A stretch of DNA of 64,000 nt, taken from the NCBI RefSeq assembly GCF_013141715.1, contig NZ_WHOA01000141.1:54954-118953 (forward strand), written 5' to 3'. This document shows, piece after piece, positions 1 to 9,514 of the stretch (position 1 is its first letter; every line of letters begins with the position of its first letter). The notes below the pieces were generated by a model that did no database searches, was not told the origin of the DNA, and was given only the letters and a program-made list of their open reading frames with translations. Origin of the DNA: Paenibacillus phytorum. GTDB taxonomy: Bacteria > Bacillota > Bacilli > Paenibacillales > NBRC-103111. A program made the translations under genes and the position numbers.

Positions 1-1082
1 TGCTCTGCAGTTGGCCACATTTCACGATGCCGCAATAAGCGAATTAATCCAGAAGCCATATCTTGGCTGCTTTTACCTGCAAACAGCATATCGGGTCGGT
101 ATTTCTGAAGAATTTCACGATTGCCTCCAATCGGTGTTGCCATGACTGGAACCCCGGCGGCCATTGCTTCTACGGTAATTAATCCGAAGCCTTCCAACGC
201 TTGGGAAGGTACAACGAACAGATCAGCAGCCTGATAATAATCAGCAAGCTCGCCATCAGGGATGTAACCCAGCAATCGGACGCGAGACTGGAGACCATAT
301 TCAGCAATCCGGTTTTCCAGTTCATCTCGCAGCGGCCCTTTGCCACCGATGAACAGCACGGTATCCGGAACCGTTCTCGCAACCTCTTTCCAAGCTTCCA
401 GTAATTGAAGAAGACCCATTCGGTTGACTAATCTTCTTAAGGTCAACACCGCTGTCGTCCCTTCCTCCAGCTGCAATTTCCTTCTTATCGCCGTGCGATC
501 CACAGCCGGCTTGAACCGGGCAACATCAGCTCCGCCTGGTATGATGTGAATCTTTGAAAGCGGGACACCGTATTGGTGATGAAGAATATCGCGGAAGGTT
601 TCACTTAATACAATGAATGCATCCGCCAGCCGATAAGCTTTCATCTCCCAGCTCTTGGCGATCATTGTTTTGATTCGATGCTTCAATCCCTTGCCTTCGA
701 GCCTAATTTCCTCACTCCAAGGACCATGAAACGTCATCACCACCGGAATATTTCGCGCTTTGGCCTCCATGGCAACTCCTATACTATAGGGAGCAAAGTG
801 GGAATAAACGATATCGATGTCCTGCCCATTCATCAGTTCAGCTGCGTGCTTCCGAAAGGCATCTCGTCTTTTACTTAACTTCAAATCGGTGACGGCTACG
901 TTCGTGACACGGAGGTCATCTTGAACGACCGGCTTATTCGCACTGCATACCAGCGCCTCCAGCTCATGACGGGTAGCTAAGCTTTCGCAAATATGTTTGA
1001 AATAAGTGTTTAGTCCACCAGGCTGTGCAGATGGCCAACCCATTCCGGTACACAGGATCCGCAAGCTATTGCAGTGTAGCAT
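1..1082 (-). CDS. Glycosyltransferase family 4, 3' end cut by window edge
   Basis: GT4 (GT-B fold) glycosyltransferase that should add a sugar from a nucleotide donor to the lipid-linked exopolysaccharide repeat unit at the inner membrane face. I translated it directly from the minus strand: it starts ATG at 1082 behind GGAGGGG, and about 360 residues are visible. The N-terminal glycine-rich acceptor loop reads GWPSAQPGGLNTY, and the C-terminal donor site carries the family EX7E signature (ALEGFGLITVEAMAAG). The start overlaps the end of the upstream GT2 gene by 17 nt, so the two are translationally linked. It is the last visible gene of the exopolysaccharide operon. Sugar specificity cannot be read from sequence. 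Confidence 0.85.
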   Translation of the reverse strand, partial: MLHCNSLRILCTGMGWPSAQPGGLNTYFKHICESLATRHELEALVCSANKPVVQDDLRVTNVAVTDLKLSKRRDAFRKHAAELMNGQDIDIVYSHFAPYSIGVAMEAKARNIPVVMTFHGPWSEEIRLEGKGLKHRIKTMIAKSWEMKAYRLADAFIVLSETFRDILHHQYGVPLSKIHIIPGGADVARFKPAVDRTAIRRKLQLEEGTTAVLTLRRLVNRMGLLQLLEAWKEVARTVPDTVLFIGGKGPLRDELENRIAEYGLQSRVRLLGYIPDGELADYYQAADLFVVPSQALEGFGLITVEAMAAGVPVMATPIGGNREILQKYRPDMLFAGKSSQDMASGLIRLLRHREMWPTAE

Positions 1083-1899
1083 AAGCTTTCCCCTCCTTAA
1101 TTGGCTCTTGGGACTGTTTCACTCTTTTCCGAGCAAGCCCAAGCTCATACTGTTTCATACACACTAGGAATTCGTATATTCCCCAGAAGAGGGCTACCGC
1201 AAGTCCCGGAATACCCTTCTTATACAGGCCATGAACGATATATTTCTGTACAAATCGCAAGGGAGGGCGAACGATCATTCGCAGTAAGCTAAATCGTTTC
1301 CCCGCAGCAACAGCGCCTTCGGCTTCCAGATCGGTATACTTATTAAACCGCTGAATATGATCATGAATACTGCGGAAACCATAATGCCATAGAACACCTG
1401 GCACATACTCGATATTCTCACTTGCGACATCCGGTGTTTCATGAACAAGACTTTCCCGGTACTGAATTTCGGTACGGTTATATAGACGGACAAGCTTCTC
1501 GCCCTTGCCCATCCAGCGTCCTAGAAAGTCACCAATACGCAAGACAGCATAGGCTTTGCTCGGATCGGACAAGTCACTTTTCAACTTAACAATCGAAGCT
1601 GCTAAAGGTTCACTAACAACCTCATCCGTATCAATAACGAAAATCCAATCATAAGTAGCTTGATCACTGCCATAAATACGCTGCTTTGCATAACCAGGCC
1701 AAGCGTTCACATATACCTTGCAGCCCAACTGCTCAGATACACGGACTGTTCCGTCTTTGCTCCCGCCATCAATTACAACAATTTCGTCTGCAAAAGGCTT
1801 GCAGGAGGCAATCGCACTCGCTATTCTCGTTTCATCGTCTTGCGCAATGATGACAACAGAAATCCGATTCTCTCCCACAGCGTCACTATAGTGACTCAT
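1066..1899 (-). CDS. Glycosyltransferase family 2 (WaaE/KdtX-like)
   Basis: GT2 (GT-A fold) transferase of 277 residues, close in layout to the WaaE/KdtX beta-1,4-glucosyltransferase group. The N-terminal strand ISVVIIAQDDE, the EIVVIDGGSKDGT segment and the DTDE metal-binding motif are all present. A hydrophobic C-terminal helix (LAVALFWGIYEFLV) suggests membrane association. An upstream in-frame ATG at 1980 would extend the protein by 27 residues into the flippase gene. I prefer ATG at 1899 because GGGGGAGGGG lies 8 nt before it. It belongs to the exopolysaccharide operon and its stop overlaps the next gene. The sugar it transfers is unknown. Confidence 0.85.
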   Translation of the reverse strand: MSHYSDAVGENRISVVIIAQDDETRIASAIASCKPFADEIVVIDGGSKDGTVRVSEQLGCKVYVNAWPGYAKQRIYGSDQATYDWIFVIDTDEVVSEPLAASIVKLKSDLSDPSKAYAVLRIGDFLGRWMGKGEKLVRLYNRTEIQYRESLVHETPDVASENIEYVPGVLWHYGFRSIHDHIQRFNKYTDLEAEGAVAAGKRFSLLRMIVRPPLRFVQKYIVHGLYKKGIPGLAVALFWGIYEFLVCMKQYELGLARKRVKQSQEPIKEGKAYATLQ

Positions 1900-1930
1900 T
1901 TCGTTCGCCCCTCCCCCAGTTTCAAACAAA

Positions 1931-3298
1931 TTATTTGGCTTTATATGCTGATATTGCTGAAAGTAACCAACGCACATCATCTTTATTAATTAATAATTTA
2001 GGAAGTTTCGTCTTCAAGGTGAATTTGACATTAAGTAGAATAAAGACGAATCGCAGTAAACCCGATGATAATATGGCTATTCCCGCACCGAACAATCCGA
2101 ACTTCGGAATCAGTACCGTTAGTAACGGGATGACGATTAGCAGCCCTATCCCTTGCAGAATCGTAACAATCTTGGGCTTGCCTAATGCCATGAACGCTTG
2201 AGCCAAAACCATGGTTCCACCAGAGATGGAAACTTCGAGGAGCAGCATTCGAAAAACACTGATCGCTTCTTTAAAATCAGGGCCATACAGTAAAGGCATT
2301 ACGAAAGGTGCAACCAGCATAATCATCATGGAGCAAAGTAAAGCGACACAAGTGCTGATCCTGTAAACACGGAATGTCATCTCAACGACTTTATCCTTAG
2401 GTAAACCCGATGCTTTCGGGAACAACACCACGATAATGGATGTAGAGAAAATGTTGACTACACGGGAAAGGCTTACCGCCACCGCATACAGTCCAAGCTC
2501 TGCCGGATTAAGGAGACCGATAATAACAATTTGATCGATATAATAGGAGACATTACCCATTAAATCATTGCCGTAGGATCCAATACCGTACCGGATTAAT
2601 GTCTTAAAGGATTGAAAAGCATCCTTTATCACGAATTTGTATTGATTAAGTAAGCGCACTGTCGTCCATATGTAAAAGGGAACCGCCGGAGCGAGATAAG
2701 CCACGGCTGACGTGTAAGGATTCATTGTTCTTGTTAGGATTAGCAGCCCTAAGCCGATGAGCGTACTAAGCGGAACAAGAAAGCGCAGACGGTTGAACAG
2801 CTTATATTCGCCTCTCACCTGCATCATCGCATTATTAATCTGAGACAATACGATGAGAGGTACGAGCACCATGGACAATTGGGAGAAAAGGACCACGCTG
2901 TCTGAATACGTACGGAGCCAATAGGGTAAAACCAGTATCCCCAAGCTCATCGCAAGCATGCCTGCTGTCAAACCCATGAGAACAGCGGTCGAATAAAGCT
3001 TGGCGGAATCCTTCATGTTCTTTTTCACGTTGTAAATAATGGCGGAAGGCAGACCGAAAGTGAAACTAAAGGCTAGGAACTGAGACCATAAGACCATAGC
3101 CGCTTGCTCTCCTCTGCCGGATGGTCCTAGAAATCGTGCTGTTAAAATACCTGTAAGCATATTAATCACTAAGATTAGTACACTGAAAAACATCGTTCTG
3201 ATGGAAGCCGAGATATGACTCTTGCTTGAAAAGAATGCTTTAATGAAGCCGAATAGAGGCTTTATGCGGACTATTTTCAAGTTGACTGGTTGCTGCAT
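1931..3298 (-). CDS. Wzx-type polysaccharide flippase
   Basis: Integral membrane protein of 455 residues from the MATE/MOP polysaccharide-export superfamily. It has about a dozen hydrophobic segments and the N-terminal MLTGILTARFLGPSGRGE signature typical of Wzx/RfbX proteins. It should flip undecaprenyl-linked repeat units to the outer face of the membrane. The start at 3298 is chosen because a GAGGAGG site lies about 9 nt upstream; an earlier in-frame ATG at 3349 has no such site. The 5' end overlaps the preceding ligase-like gene by 59 nt, which is long but consistent with the compact operon. Confidence 0.88.
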   Translation of the reverse strand: MQQPVNLKIVRIKPLFGFIKAFFSSKSHISASIRTMFFSVLILVINMLTGILTARFLGPSGRGEQAAMVLWSQFLAFSFTFGLPSAIIYNVKKNMKDSAKLYSTAVLMGLTAGMLAMSLGILVLPYWLRTYSDSVVLFSQLSMVLVPLIVLSQINNAMMQVRGEYKLFNRLRFLVPLSTLIGLGLLILTRTMNPYTSAVAYLAPAVPFYIWTTVRLLNQYKFVIKDAFQSFKTLIRYGIGSYGNDLMGNVSYYIDQIVIIGLLNPAELGLYAVAVSLSRVVNIFSTSIIVVLFPKASGLPKDKVVEMTFRVYRISTCVALLCSMMIMLVAPFVMPLLYGPDFKEAISVFRMLLLEVSISGGTMVLAQAFMALGKPKIVTILQGIGLLIVIPLLTVLIPKFGLFGAGIAILSSGLLRFVFILLNVKFTLKTKLPKLLINKDDVRWLLSAISAYKAK

Positions 3299-4751
3299 CC
3301 GAAACTTGCCTCCTCTCTTGAACGATCGTTTGATGCGCCATAATTCCAACTCCTACGACCATCCATAGTAGAAAGCCTTTCAAACCTGTATACCCATTTT
3401 CGAAAACTAGACAAATAATACTTCCTAGCAAAGCGGACAGCGCGATTTTACTGTAAAGATTCAAACCGCCCGTTTGATTTTTTTGAGATAAGAGGAATCG
3501 AGTGACAACCCATAGCGCCCAGAAGAACAGCAAACCTCCGAGGATACCAAAGGTTAGAAACACAGCAACAAATCCATTATCGAAGATGCCATATTCGCCA
3601 AGTGCTCCCCCGTTACTCAGCTTGGTGCCGACACCGATACTGCCTAGACCTAACCCTTGCGGTTTAGCAAATAACATGGGGAAAACCGTATGGAAGAAAT
3701 CAAGTCTTTCATTATACGAATGATCGTCTTGTATAGCTGTCATTGTGCCCAAACGATCCACAAGCCCTTGTGCACCGGGAAGCTTTGGAATAATGACATA
3801 CATGGCTCCAATTACAGCTGTTAATTGAGCAATTAATTTCCATTTTTGTCTACCAGCTGAAACGGCTGTGTAAATGACAATATCAATGAACAACATAACC
3901 CAGGCAGAGCGCACTAATGTGATAAGCAGTCCCACCGTTACGAGAATAACACCAAGCCAACCCAGCGAACCCCGCCACCTCTTATCCAGAATCATCGGTG
4001 CAAGTGCAGATGCCAGATACGTCCCTGCCGGTCCTGGGGAATTCAGCGTAGAGAACACTCGGATCTCCAAGGGAAGCGGTTTTCCAATGGAAGTCATCTC
4101 CACATGATTCATCCAGAAAGCATCCCATGGCGGCACCATCACATATTGGATAATGCCATAAACAGCAATCAAGATCGCGGTATCAGACAATGCTATAAGT
4201 AAGCGATCTAGAGCTTTACTATCAAATTTAGACAGGGCTGCATAAGGGATTAACAGTATTGGAATAAAATAATTAGCTAAATCGTATAAAGCTCCGCTGC
4301 CATTTTTCGTTATACCATATAAACTTCCGTACAACAGCACAATGGCTAGATAAATCAGCGATTTGTTAATTCGAGAATCCATTTGATTTAACTTGGAGAT
4401 GACCGGTATTATCACTACCGCACTCGTTAGCAGTGGCGCAATACTCAACAAGGAGACAGAATGGTACGTACCTTCCATCCAATCCTGGATTCTCCGGATC
4501 TCCGGGCATATGACCCAAACGAGCAGAATATAAGGAATCAATCGACGCGAATCTATCAGGGCCATCACAAAAGCGGGAAACAGCAGCATCAACAAGATTG
4601 TGATCTGTATACTAAGTTCAGGATCCAGGGTTGCACTAGAATAACCGATGAGTAAAGAGACGAACAAAGCCATTCCAACCAACAGGATTGTCATCCGACT
4701 AGCCTGCGTCGTGATAAAAGGGGGCTTAATCATTTTGCTTATTTCATCCAC
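3240..4751 (-). CDS. O-antigen ligase/Wzy-like polymerase (second copy in operon)
   Basis: Polytopic membrane protein of 503 residues with a large loop between hydrophobic segments, as in the O-antigen ligase/polymerase family (Wzy_C, PF04932 type). It probably joins polysaccharide repeat units or attaches the finished chain on the outside of the membrane. The start is a GTG that overlaps the stop of the GT26 gene by 8 nt; an ATG six codons later is an alternative. It is one of two proteins of this type in the operon, so one may polymerise and the other may ligate or modify. The assignment rests on topology and context more than on a catalytic motif. Confidence 0.75.
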   Translation of the reverse strand: MDEISKMIKPPFITTQASRMTILLVGMALFVSLLIGYSSATLDPELSIQITILLMLLFPAFVMALIDSRRLIPYILLVWVICPEIRRIQDWMEGTYHSVSLLSIAPLLTSAVVIIPVISKLNQMDSRINKSLIYLAIVLLYGSLYGITKNGSGALYDLANYFIPILLIPYAALSKFDSKALDRLLIALSDTAILIAVYGIIQYVMVPPWDAFWMNHVEMTSIGKPLPLEIRVFSTLNSPGPAGTYLASALAPMILDKRWRGSLGWLGVILVTVGLLITLVRSAWVMLFIDIVIYTAVSAGRQKWKLIAQLTAVIGAMYVIIPKLPGAQGLVDRLGTMTAIQDDHSYNERLDFFHTVFPMLFAKPQGLGLGSIGVGTKLSNGGALGEYGIFDNGFVAVFLTFGILGGLLFFWALWVVTRFLLSQKNQTGGLNLYSKIALSALLGSIICLVFENGYTGLKGFLLWMVVGVGIMAHQTIVQERRQVSDAATSQLENSPHKASIRLH

Positions 4752-5529
4752 TGTTGATTCCCGTCCCCTCCCGTTTCATCTTGAATTGCTTAACAACTTC
4801 CCGCCATAGCAAGACAGCAAACATAGCATCGTGAACCAAGTAACGCTTCCATAACCTTCGCGGTTCTTGGGCAAGACGCCAGAACCATTCGAATCCAGTT
4901 TTCTGCATAATGTTCGGAGCTCTCTTCACTGTGCCCGAAATGAAATCGAATGTTGCGCCTACGCCAATAGAGATCGGGACTTTGTACTGAAGATAGTTCT
5001 GGTAAATCCACTTCTCCTGCTTCGGAGCGCCAACGCCAACAAACACAATGTCAGGCTGCGTATCAATTAGCATCTGAATAATTTGCTCATTCTCCTCTTT
5101 TTTCTTCTCGAAACCATAGGAAGGTGAATAACAGCCAACGATATTCAGATTTGGAAATACGAGCTTCAGATTCTTTACCGCTTGCTCCGGAATACCGACA
5201 GCTGATCCTAAGAAAAAAAGCTTGTATTGTCTGCTTGCAAAAGCTTCACCTAACTTTGTGAACAAGTCGGATCCGGATACCTTCTGCTTGAGCGGTTTAC
5301 GGAGCATCTTCGATGCCCATATGATCGGCATACCATCTGCAACAATGGCACCTGCACCTGAATACACCTTCTGAAACTCAGCATCCTTTCTGAGCTTGAT
5401 TAAATGATCGACATTACAGGTCAAAATGTAAGAATGACTTTTCTGGCGTATGACCTCATCCATATAGGCAAGCAAGTCCAGAAAATCATAATTATCAAAA
5501 TTAACATCGAACATAGTCACTCTACTCAT
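4744..5529 (-). CDS. WecG/TagA/CpsF-family glycosyltransferase (GT26)
   Basis: GT26 family protein of 261 residues, the full usual length. It has the family core: an NVDHL segment near residue 40, an AIVADGMPIIW acceptor-site region, and the conserved GVGAPKQEKW motif. The C-terminal Arg-rich segment (RLAQEPRRLWKRY) matches the membrane-recruiting tail known in TagA. The enzyme should transfer a sugar, often N-acetylmannosamine or a derivative, onto an undecaprenyl-PP-linked sugar. Its start shares one nucleotide with the preceding stop (TGATG). Exopolysaccharide rather than teichoic acid synthesis is inferred from the neighbours. Confidence 0.88.
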   Translation of the reverse strand: MSRVTMFDVNFDNYDFLDLLAYMDEVIRQKSHSYILTCNVDHLIKLRKDAEFQKVYSGAGAIVADGMPIIWASKMLRKPLKQKVSGSDLFTKLGEAFASRQYKLFFLGSAVGIPEQAVKNLKLVFPNLNIVGCYSPSYGFEKKKEENEQIIQMLIDTQPDIVFVGVGAPKQEKWIYQNYLQYKVPISIGVGATFDFISGTVKRAPNIMQKTGFEWFWRLAQEPRRLWKRYLVHDAMFAVLLWREVVKQFKMKREGTGINSG

Positions 5530-6869
5530 CAGATCACTTCTTCTTTTTTCGAATTTGTCGTTGACAGAATATACAAGCTATTCAAATACCAGCAAAAAGG
5601 AATGATGAATTGAACAGTAGATAAGGTGTTATCCGACAAGGAATATAGAAAGAACGCCAGGATGAACGCCACGTAGTAAATCTTAATTCTCTGCGGGATT
5701 ACTCGATAGATCATTCCAAATAAGACTAGTAACGATAGAAACAACAGGCTGCATCCGATATAACCAGCATCATAATAAAAGCGGATGTACTCGTTATGGG
5801 GAACCACAAAACCTTCATATAAACTCCCGTCATTCGCAACGGTAACCGCACCTAGCCCTCTACCTGTCAGGGGGGAATCTTTCACCCCTTTTAAGAAGTA
5901 GCTCCATGCTTCTGTTCTTCCAGACAAGTCAATTCCTGTACCTGTCTGGCGTTCGAACGAACGCTTTGTCATATTGTCCCACTGCACATAGACGGCTCCA
6001 CCGATCAAGGCCAAGAAACATAGCAGCGGGATTATTAAGATTAGCTTCCCTTTGATATACTGCTTAACCATATCGAAGAAATAGTAAGCAGCCATGGCCA
6101 GCATGGCGAGGATAGGTCCTCTAGTTCCCGTAGCGATCAGAATCGCAAAGTTAGCAGCCAATGTACAATAATAAAACTTGGCTTGCAGTGGATTGCGTTT
6201 GGTCTCTATTAAGGCAACCGTAATGCCTAGAAAAGCTAGCATCGCCAAATGGGGTGCGATATTCGCCCCTTGTACCCGAATGGCTCCCGTGAATTCCACA
6301 TTGAGAAACGAATACAGATGAGCCAATTGAAGGAGCGCCCCAGTTCCAACACTTACCAATGGCAGCAGACAAATAATCCGGATATGCCTTTGAGCCGTCC
6401 CTTTATTCCATTTAATCATGAGAAAAAAGAAGGGAAGCGTCAGTCCGATAAATGCTTTCAAGGTGAGTGATAACGTCAGCCTTGGGTGCCAATCTGAGAA
6501 GAAGATGGTAAGGAATAACATGCTGGCGATAGCTGCTATGGGATAGATGAACTTCCATCGAAGTCCGTTTTGCAGCATACAGGGAACTAACAGAATTAAA
6601 ATTCCAAGTTTATAAAGAGAAATAATCTCTAGACCAGGTACATTCGCTTCGACGATATAGTTAAACGATATAGCGGTCGATAAAAGGACTAGATAACTCA
6701 TTTTCTCCGGCTGGTAGATGGCATAAATGAATGAGAAAAGCACGCCCAGCCCCAAGATACTGAACAGAGGCTGATAAGCAGCCGCTACACCCACCATGAC
6801 TGCAAGAAGTACATAGACCGCACCATAATACATCGGTTTTTTGAGCTGAATTGGAAGATCCGTCGTCAT
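5529..6869 (-). CDS. O-antigen ligase/Wzy-like polymerase (first copy in operon)
   Basis: Polytopic membrane protein of about 446 residues with many hydrophobic segments and a periplasmic-type loop containing TGRGLGAVTVANDGS and VVPHNEYIRFYYDAGYIG. The HNEY element is the recognisable signature of the O-antigen ligase/polymerase family. It likely polymerises or ligates exopolysaccharide repeats outside the membrane. Two starts are possible. ATG at 6869 has GGTGAGG six nt upstream and is used here. GTG at 6881 would give a GTGA overlap with the preceding GT2 stop. It sits between GT2 and GT26 genes in the same operon. Confidence 0.82.
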   Translation of the reverse strand: MTTDLPIQLKKPMYYGAVYVLLAVMVGVAAAYQPLFSILGLGVLFSFIYAIYQPEKMSYLVLLSTAISFNYIVEANVPGLEIISLYKLGILILLVPCMLQNGLRWKFIYPIAAIASMLFLTIFFSDWHPRLTLSLTLKAFIGLTLPFFFLMIKWNKGTAQRHIRIICLLPLVSVGTGALLQLAHLYSFLNVEFTGAIRVQGANIAPHLAMLAFLGITVALIETKRNPLQAKFYYCTLAANFAILIATGTRGPILAMLAMAAYYFFDMVKQYIKGKLILIIPLLCFLALIGGAVYVQWDNMTKRSFERQTGTGIDLSGRTEAWSYFLKGVKDSPLTGRGLGAVTVANDGSLYEGFVVPHNEYIRFYYDAGYIGCSLLFLSLLVLFGMIYRVIPQRIKIYYVAFILAFFLYSLSDNTLSTVQFIIPFCWYLNSLYILSTTNSKKEEVI

Positions 6870-6877
6870 CAGTATCC

Positions 6878-7810
6878 TCACCCTATTAAGCGCATTTTTC
6901 CACGTCTACTGAGCGTGTCTAGCGTGCCTTTTATGCTTTGCATTCGGCATGTAATCAGCAGTTTTCTTCCTTCGGTACGCGCGAACAAGGCATCTACGAC
7001 AATGTAGAGCACCTTGCTTGCAACTTTACCGAGAAGAACAAGCTTGCTGATTTGACTTTTATGCATCGAGCCATTCGTAACACCTTGATAATAATAGCGC
7101 TGCTTGATCCAATCTTTCGTCAAGCGGCTATCTGGGATGAAGTGATCGACCACCATGGAAGGCTGATAAAGAATAGCCTTCCCTTCTTTCTTCATCTGCT
7201 CAAATATCCAGGATTCCTCTCCAGACAGCAGCAGTGTCCCCTTCCTCCCTAAGTCGGTTGGGAACAAATACTTGTCGTGAAAGGATTTGCGAATCGCCAT
7301 ATTCGCGCCAAAGGGATGCCTGTTCATCGGATATTCATGCACAGTTGCTCCCATGTCAACAATCGTATAGGGCAGCTCCAGCTCTTCGATCAGCCATTTC
7401 GGCCGTTCACTTTCGAAACGAGGTCGAATCACACCTCCCATCGCATATACATCTTGTCGAGTATCCAAGGTGTCTATGATGGTGCGAATCCATTCCATGC
7501 AAGGAACTGCATCATCATCGAGAAAGGCGACAATATCACCCTTAGCTTCTTGAATACCTCTATTTCGCGCAGCCGAAAGCCCTTGTGTTTGTTCAAATAG
7601 ATAATGAACATCCGTGCCCCCTGCTTGACGCTGAATAAACGATTGTGAGATCTCTCGCGTATGATCTGTGGAATTGTTATCCACAATGAGAATCTCAGCT
7701 TTGTCTATAGCCTTTAAAGCAGGTAACGAGTTCAAGGTGATTTGAAGCAAATCCGCACGATTATAGGTACAGATGACAATGGATACCCTTGGTTTAGGAT
7801 GAATTAGCAC
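6878..7810 (-). CDS. Glycosyltransferase family 2
   Basis: GT2 (GT-A) glycosyltransferase of 310 residues. It shows VSIVICTYNRAD at the N terminus, AEILIVDNNSTDHT, GLSAARNRGI and a metal-binding AFLDDDAVP segment, all standard for this family. It acts in the cytoplasm or at the membrane, building the lipid-linked repeat unit after the priming transferase just upstream. The start is GTG at 7810, with AAAGGAG about 10 nt upstream and no nearby ATG. The gap to the priming transferase gene is 29 nt. The donor sugar is not predictable. Confidence 0.88.
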   Translation of the reverse strand: MLIHPKPRVSIVICTYNRADLLQITLNSLPALKAIDKAEILIVDNNSTDHTREISQSFIQRQAGGTDVHYLFEQTQGLSAARNRGIQEAKGDIVAFLDDDAVPCMEWIRTIIDTLDTRQDVYAMGGVIRPRFESERPKWLIEELELPYTIVDMGATVHEYPMNRHPFGANMAIRKSFHDKYLFPTDLGRKGTLLLSGEESWIFEQMKKEGKAILYQPSMVVDHFIPDSRLTKDWIKQRYYYQGVTNGSMHKSQISKLVLLGKVASKVLYIVVDALFARTEGRKLLITCRMQSIKGTLDTLSRRGKMRLIG

Positions 7811-7839
7811 GATGGTGTTACTCCTTTCCCTTCTGTTCT

Positions 7840-8556
7840 CTAAAAGGCATCTTTGGAGCCAAGAAGGACCGAAACTGTTTTCAAGATGATTTTCAAATCA
7901 TAGAAAATGCTTCGTTCTCTGATGTAAGTCAAATCGAGTTCAACCATTTGTTCGAAGCTTAAATTACTTCGTCCGCTGACTTGCCATAAACCCGTGCAAC
8001 CAGGTGTAACGGCCAATCGCTTCTTCTCGTATGGTGTATACTCACTAACTTCATTCGGCAAAGCTGGTCTTGGTCCAACCAAGCTCATGTCACCGACGAG
8101 TACGTTCCACAATTGTGGCAACTCATCTATACTTGTTTTGCGCAGTAATCGTCCAACGCGTGTAACGCGAGGATCATTCTTCATTTTAAACATTGCGCCT
8201 TCAACTTCATTCTGACTCATCAACTGCTGTTTCAGCTCTTCCGCATTGGACACCATCGAGCGAAACTTGTACATCGGGAACAGGTTTTCGTCTTTACCTA
8301 CTCGATTTTGTTTGAAGAAAACTGAGCCTTTAGGATCTTCCACTTTAATCCAGATAGCAATGATGATAAATAACGGTGTCAGGAAGAGAATGCCCACGAT
8401 GGACAGCATAATATCGAGCATACGCTTTACAAACAAATAGGAAGCAGCGCTTTTCCGTTCTTGCGGTCTAGGAGTAGTAGCTGTGTAGTAGCTCTTCTGG
8501 GGAATTTTTTGCGGTCCCAGATACTCATAATCCTCCTGCAGTTCGCGCAAGCTCAT
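7840..8556 (-). CDS. Priming sugar transferase (undecaprenyl-phosphate hexose-1-phosphate transferase)
   Basis: Bacterial sugar transferase (PF02397 type) of 238 residues, the short form without the N-terminal multi-membrane domain. One hydrophobic hairpin (IMLSIVGILFLTPLFIIIA) is followed by the diagnostic motifs MYKFRSM, KTSIDELPQLWNV and GDMSLVGPRPALPNE. It starts repeat-unit synthesis by moving a sugar-1-phosphate from a UDP sugar to undecaprenyl phosphate at the inner membrane face. With GalU just upstream, glucose is a reasonable first sugar, but this is inference. ATG at 8556 lies 8 nt after GGGAGG, and the gene overlaps the end of galU by 32 nt. Confidence 0.93.
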   Translation of the reverse strand: MSLRELQEDYEYLGPQKIPQKSYYTATTPRPQERKSAASYLFVKRMLDIMLSIVGILFLTPLFIIIAIWIKVEDPKGSVFFKQNRVGKDENLFPMYKFRSMVSNAEELKQQLMSQNEVEGAMFKMKNDPRVTRVGRLLRKTSIDELPQLWNVLVGDMSLVGPRPALPNEVSEYTPYEKKRLAVTPGCTGLWQVSGRSNLSFEQMVELDLTYIRERSIFYDLKIILKTVSVLLGSKDAF

Positions 8557-9463
8557 GGTCTACACCTCCCAAATGTTCTAAAATTGGTGCATATTGCTCC
8601 TTGATAAGGATGGCAGCCATCGCTTCAAGTACATCGGGCCGAAGATCTTTACTCTCCAAGGCGAACGCCATTGTCGTGAGAATGTAACCAAGACGTTCAC
8701 CCACATCATAACGGATTCCGTCAAAATGATACGCCAGCACTCGTTCTATTTGATTAAGCTTCTGAATCGCGTCTGTCAGCTGAATTTCTCCGCCAGCGCC
8801 TTTCTCCTGAAGCTCCAAAAATTCAAAGATTTTAGGGGAGAACACATATCTACCCATAATGGCAAGATTGGAAGGGGCTGTGCCTAATTTTGGTTTCTCA
8901 ACCAAGTCTTTCACTTGATACAGGCGGTTATTTTGCTCACCTGGATCAATGACGCCGTAACGATTGGTAAGCTCTGGCGGTACGGTTTGTACGCCAATAA
9001 CTGAATTTTCTGATAATTCATATTGCTGAATGAGCTGTTTTAGGCAGGGTACCTTCCCTGTGACAATATCATCGCCTAGCAGCACAGCAAATGGTTCATT
9101 CCCGATGAATCTTCTTGCACACCAGACCGCATGTCCAAGCCCTTTGGGTTCTTTCTGACGAATGTAATGAATCTCTACTTTGGATGAACGCTGAACTTCC
9201 TTGAGAAGCTCCAGCTTCCCTGTTTCCAACAGCTTGCTTTCTAACTCGAAAGCATTATCGAAGTGATCCTCGATTGCCCTCTTCCCTTTGCCAGTAACGA
9301 TAATGATATCTTCGATTCCGGATTCGATGGCTTCTTCCACGATGTATTGAATAGTCGGCTTGTTGATGATTGGGAGCATCTCTTTGGGCATCGCTTTCGT
9401 AGCAGGCAGGAATCTCGTTCCTAGTCCTGCGGCCGGAATAATTGCTTTTTTCACCTTTTTCAT
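8525..9463 (-). CDS. galU: UTP-glucose-1-phosphate uridylyltransferase
   Basis: Makes UDP-glucose from UTP and glucose-1-phosphate, feeding the exopolysaccharide glycosyltransferases. The 312-residue protein has the full family length and signature: GLGTRFLPATKAMPKEML near the N terminus, VLLGDDI, the LVEKP motif and GEIQLTDAI. ATG at 9463 is chosen because AGGAGG lies 9 nt upstream; an in-frame ATG at 9514 would add 17 residues that do not match the family start. It lies between the CapB-like ATPase (51 nt away with this start) and the priming transferase. Identification is strong; a housekeeping copy may exist elsewhere in the genome. Confidence 0.95.
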   Translation of the reverse strand: MKKVKKAIIPAAGLGTRFLPATKAMPKEMLPIINKPTIQYIVEEAIESGIEDIIIVTGKGKRAIEDHFDNAFELESKLLETGKLELLKEVQRSSKVEIHYIRQKEPKGLGHAVWCARRFIGNEPFAVLLGDDIVTGKVPCLKQLIQQYELSENSVIGVQTVPPELTNRYGVIDPGEQNNRLYQVKDLVEKPKLGTAPSNLAIMGRYVFSPKIFEFLELQEKGAGGEIQLTDAIQKLNQIERVLAYHFDGIRYDVGERLGYILTTMAFALESKDLRPDVLEAMAAILIKEQYAPILEHLGGVDHELARTAGGL

Positions 9464-9514
9464 CTCTCTCATCCTCCTACCGATTATGGAAAGTCTATCC
9501 GTCAACATATGCAA

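Noticed and set aside
1900..1980. Upstream start for the WaaE-like GT2 gene
   Set aside because: It would overlap the flippase gene by 50 bp and lacks the good ribosome site found at 1899.
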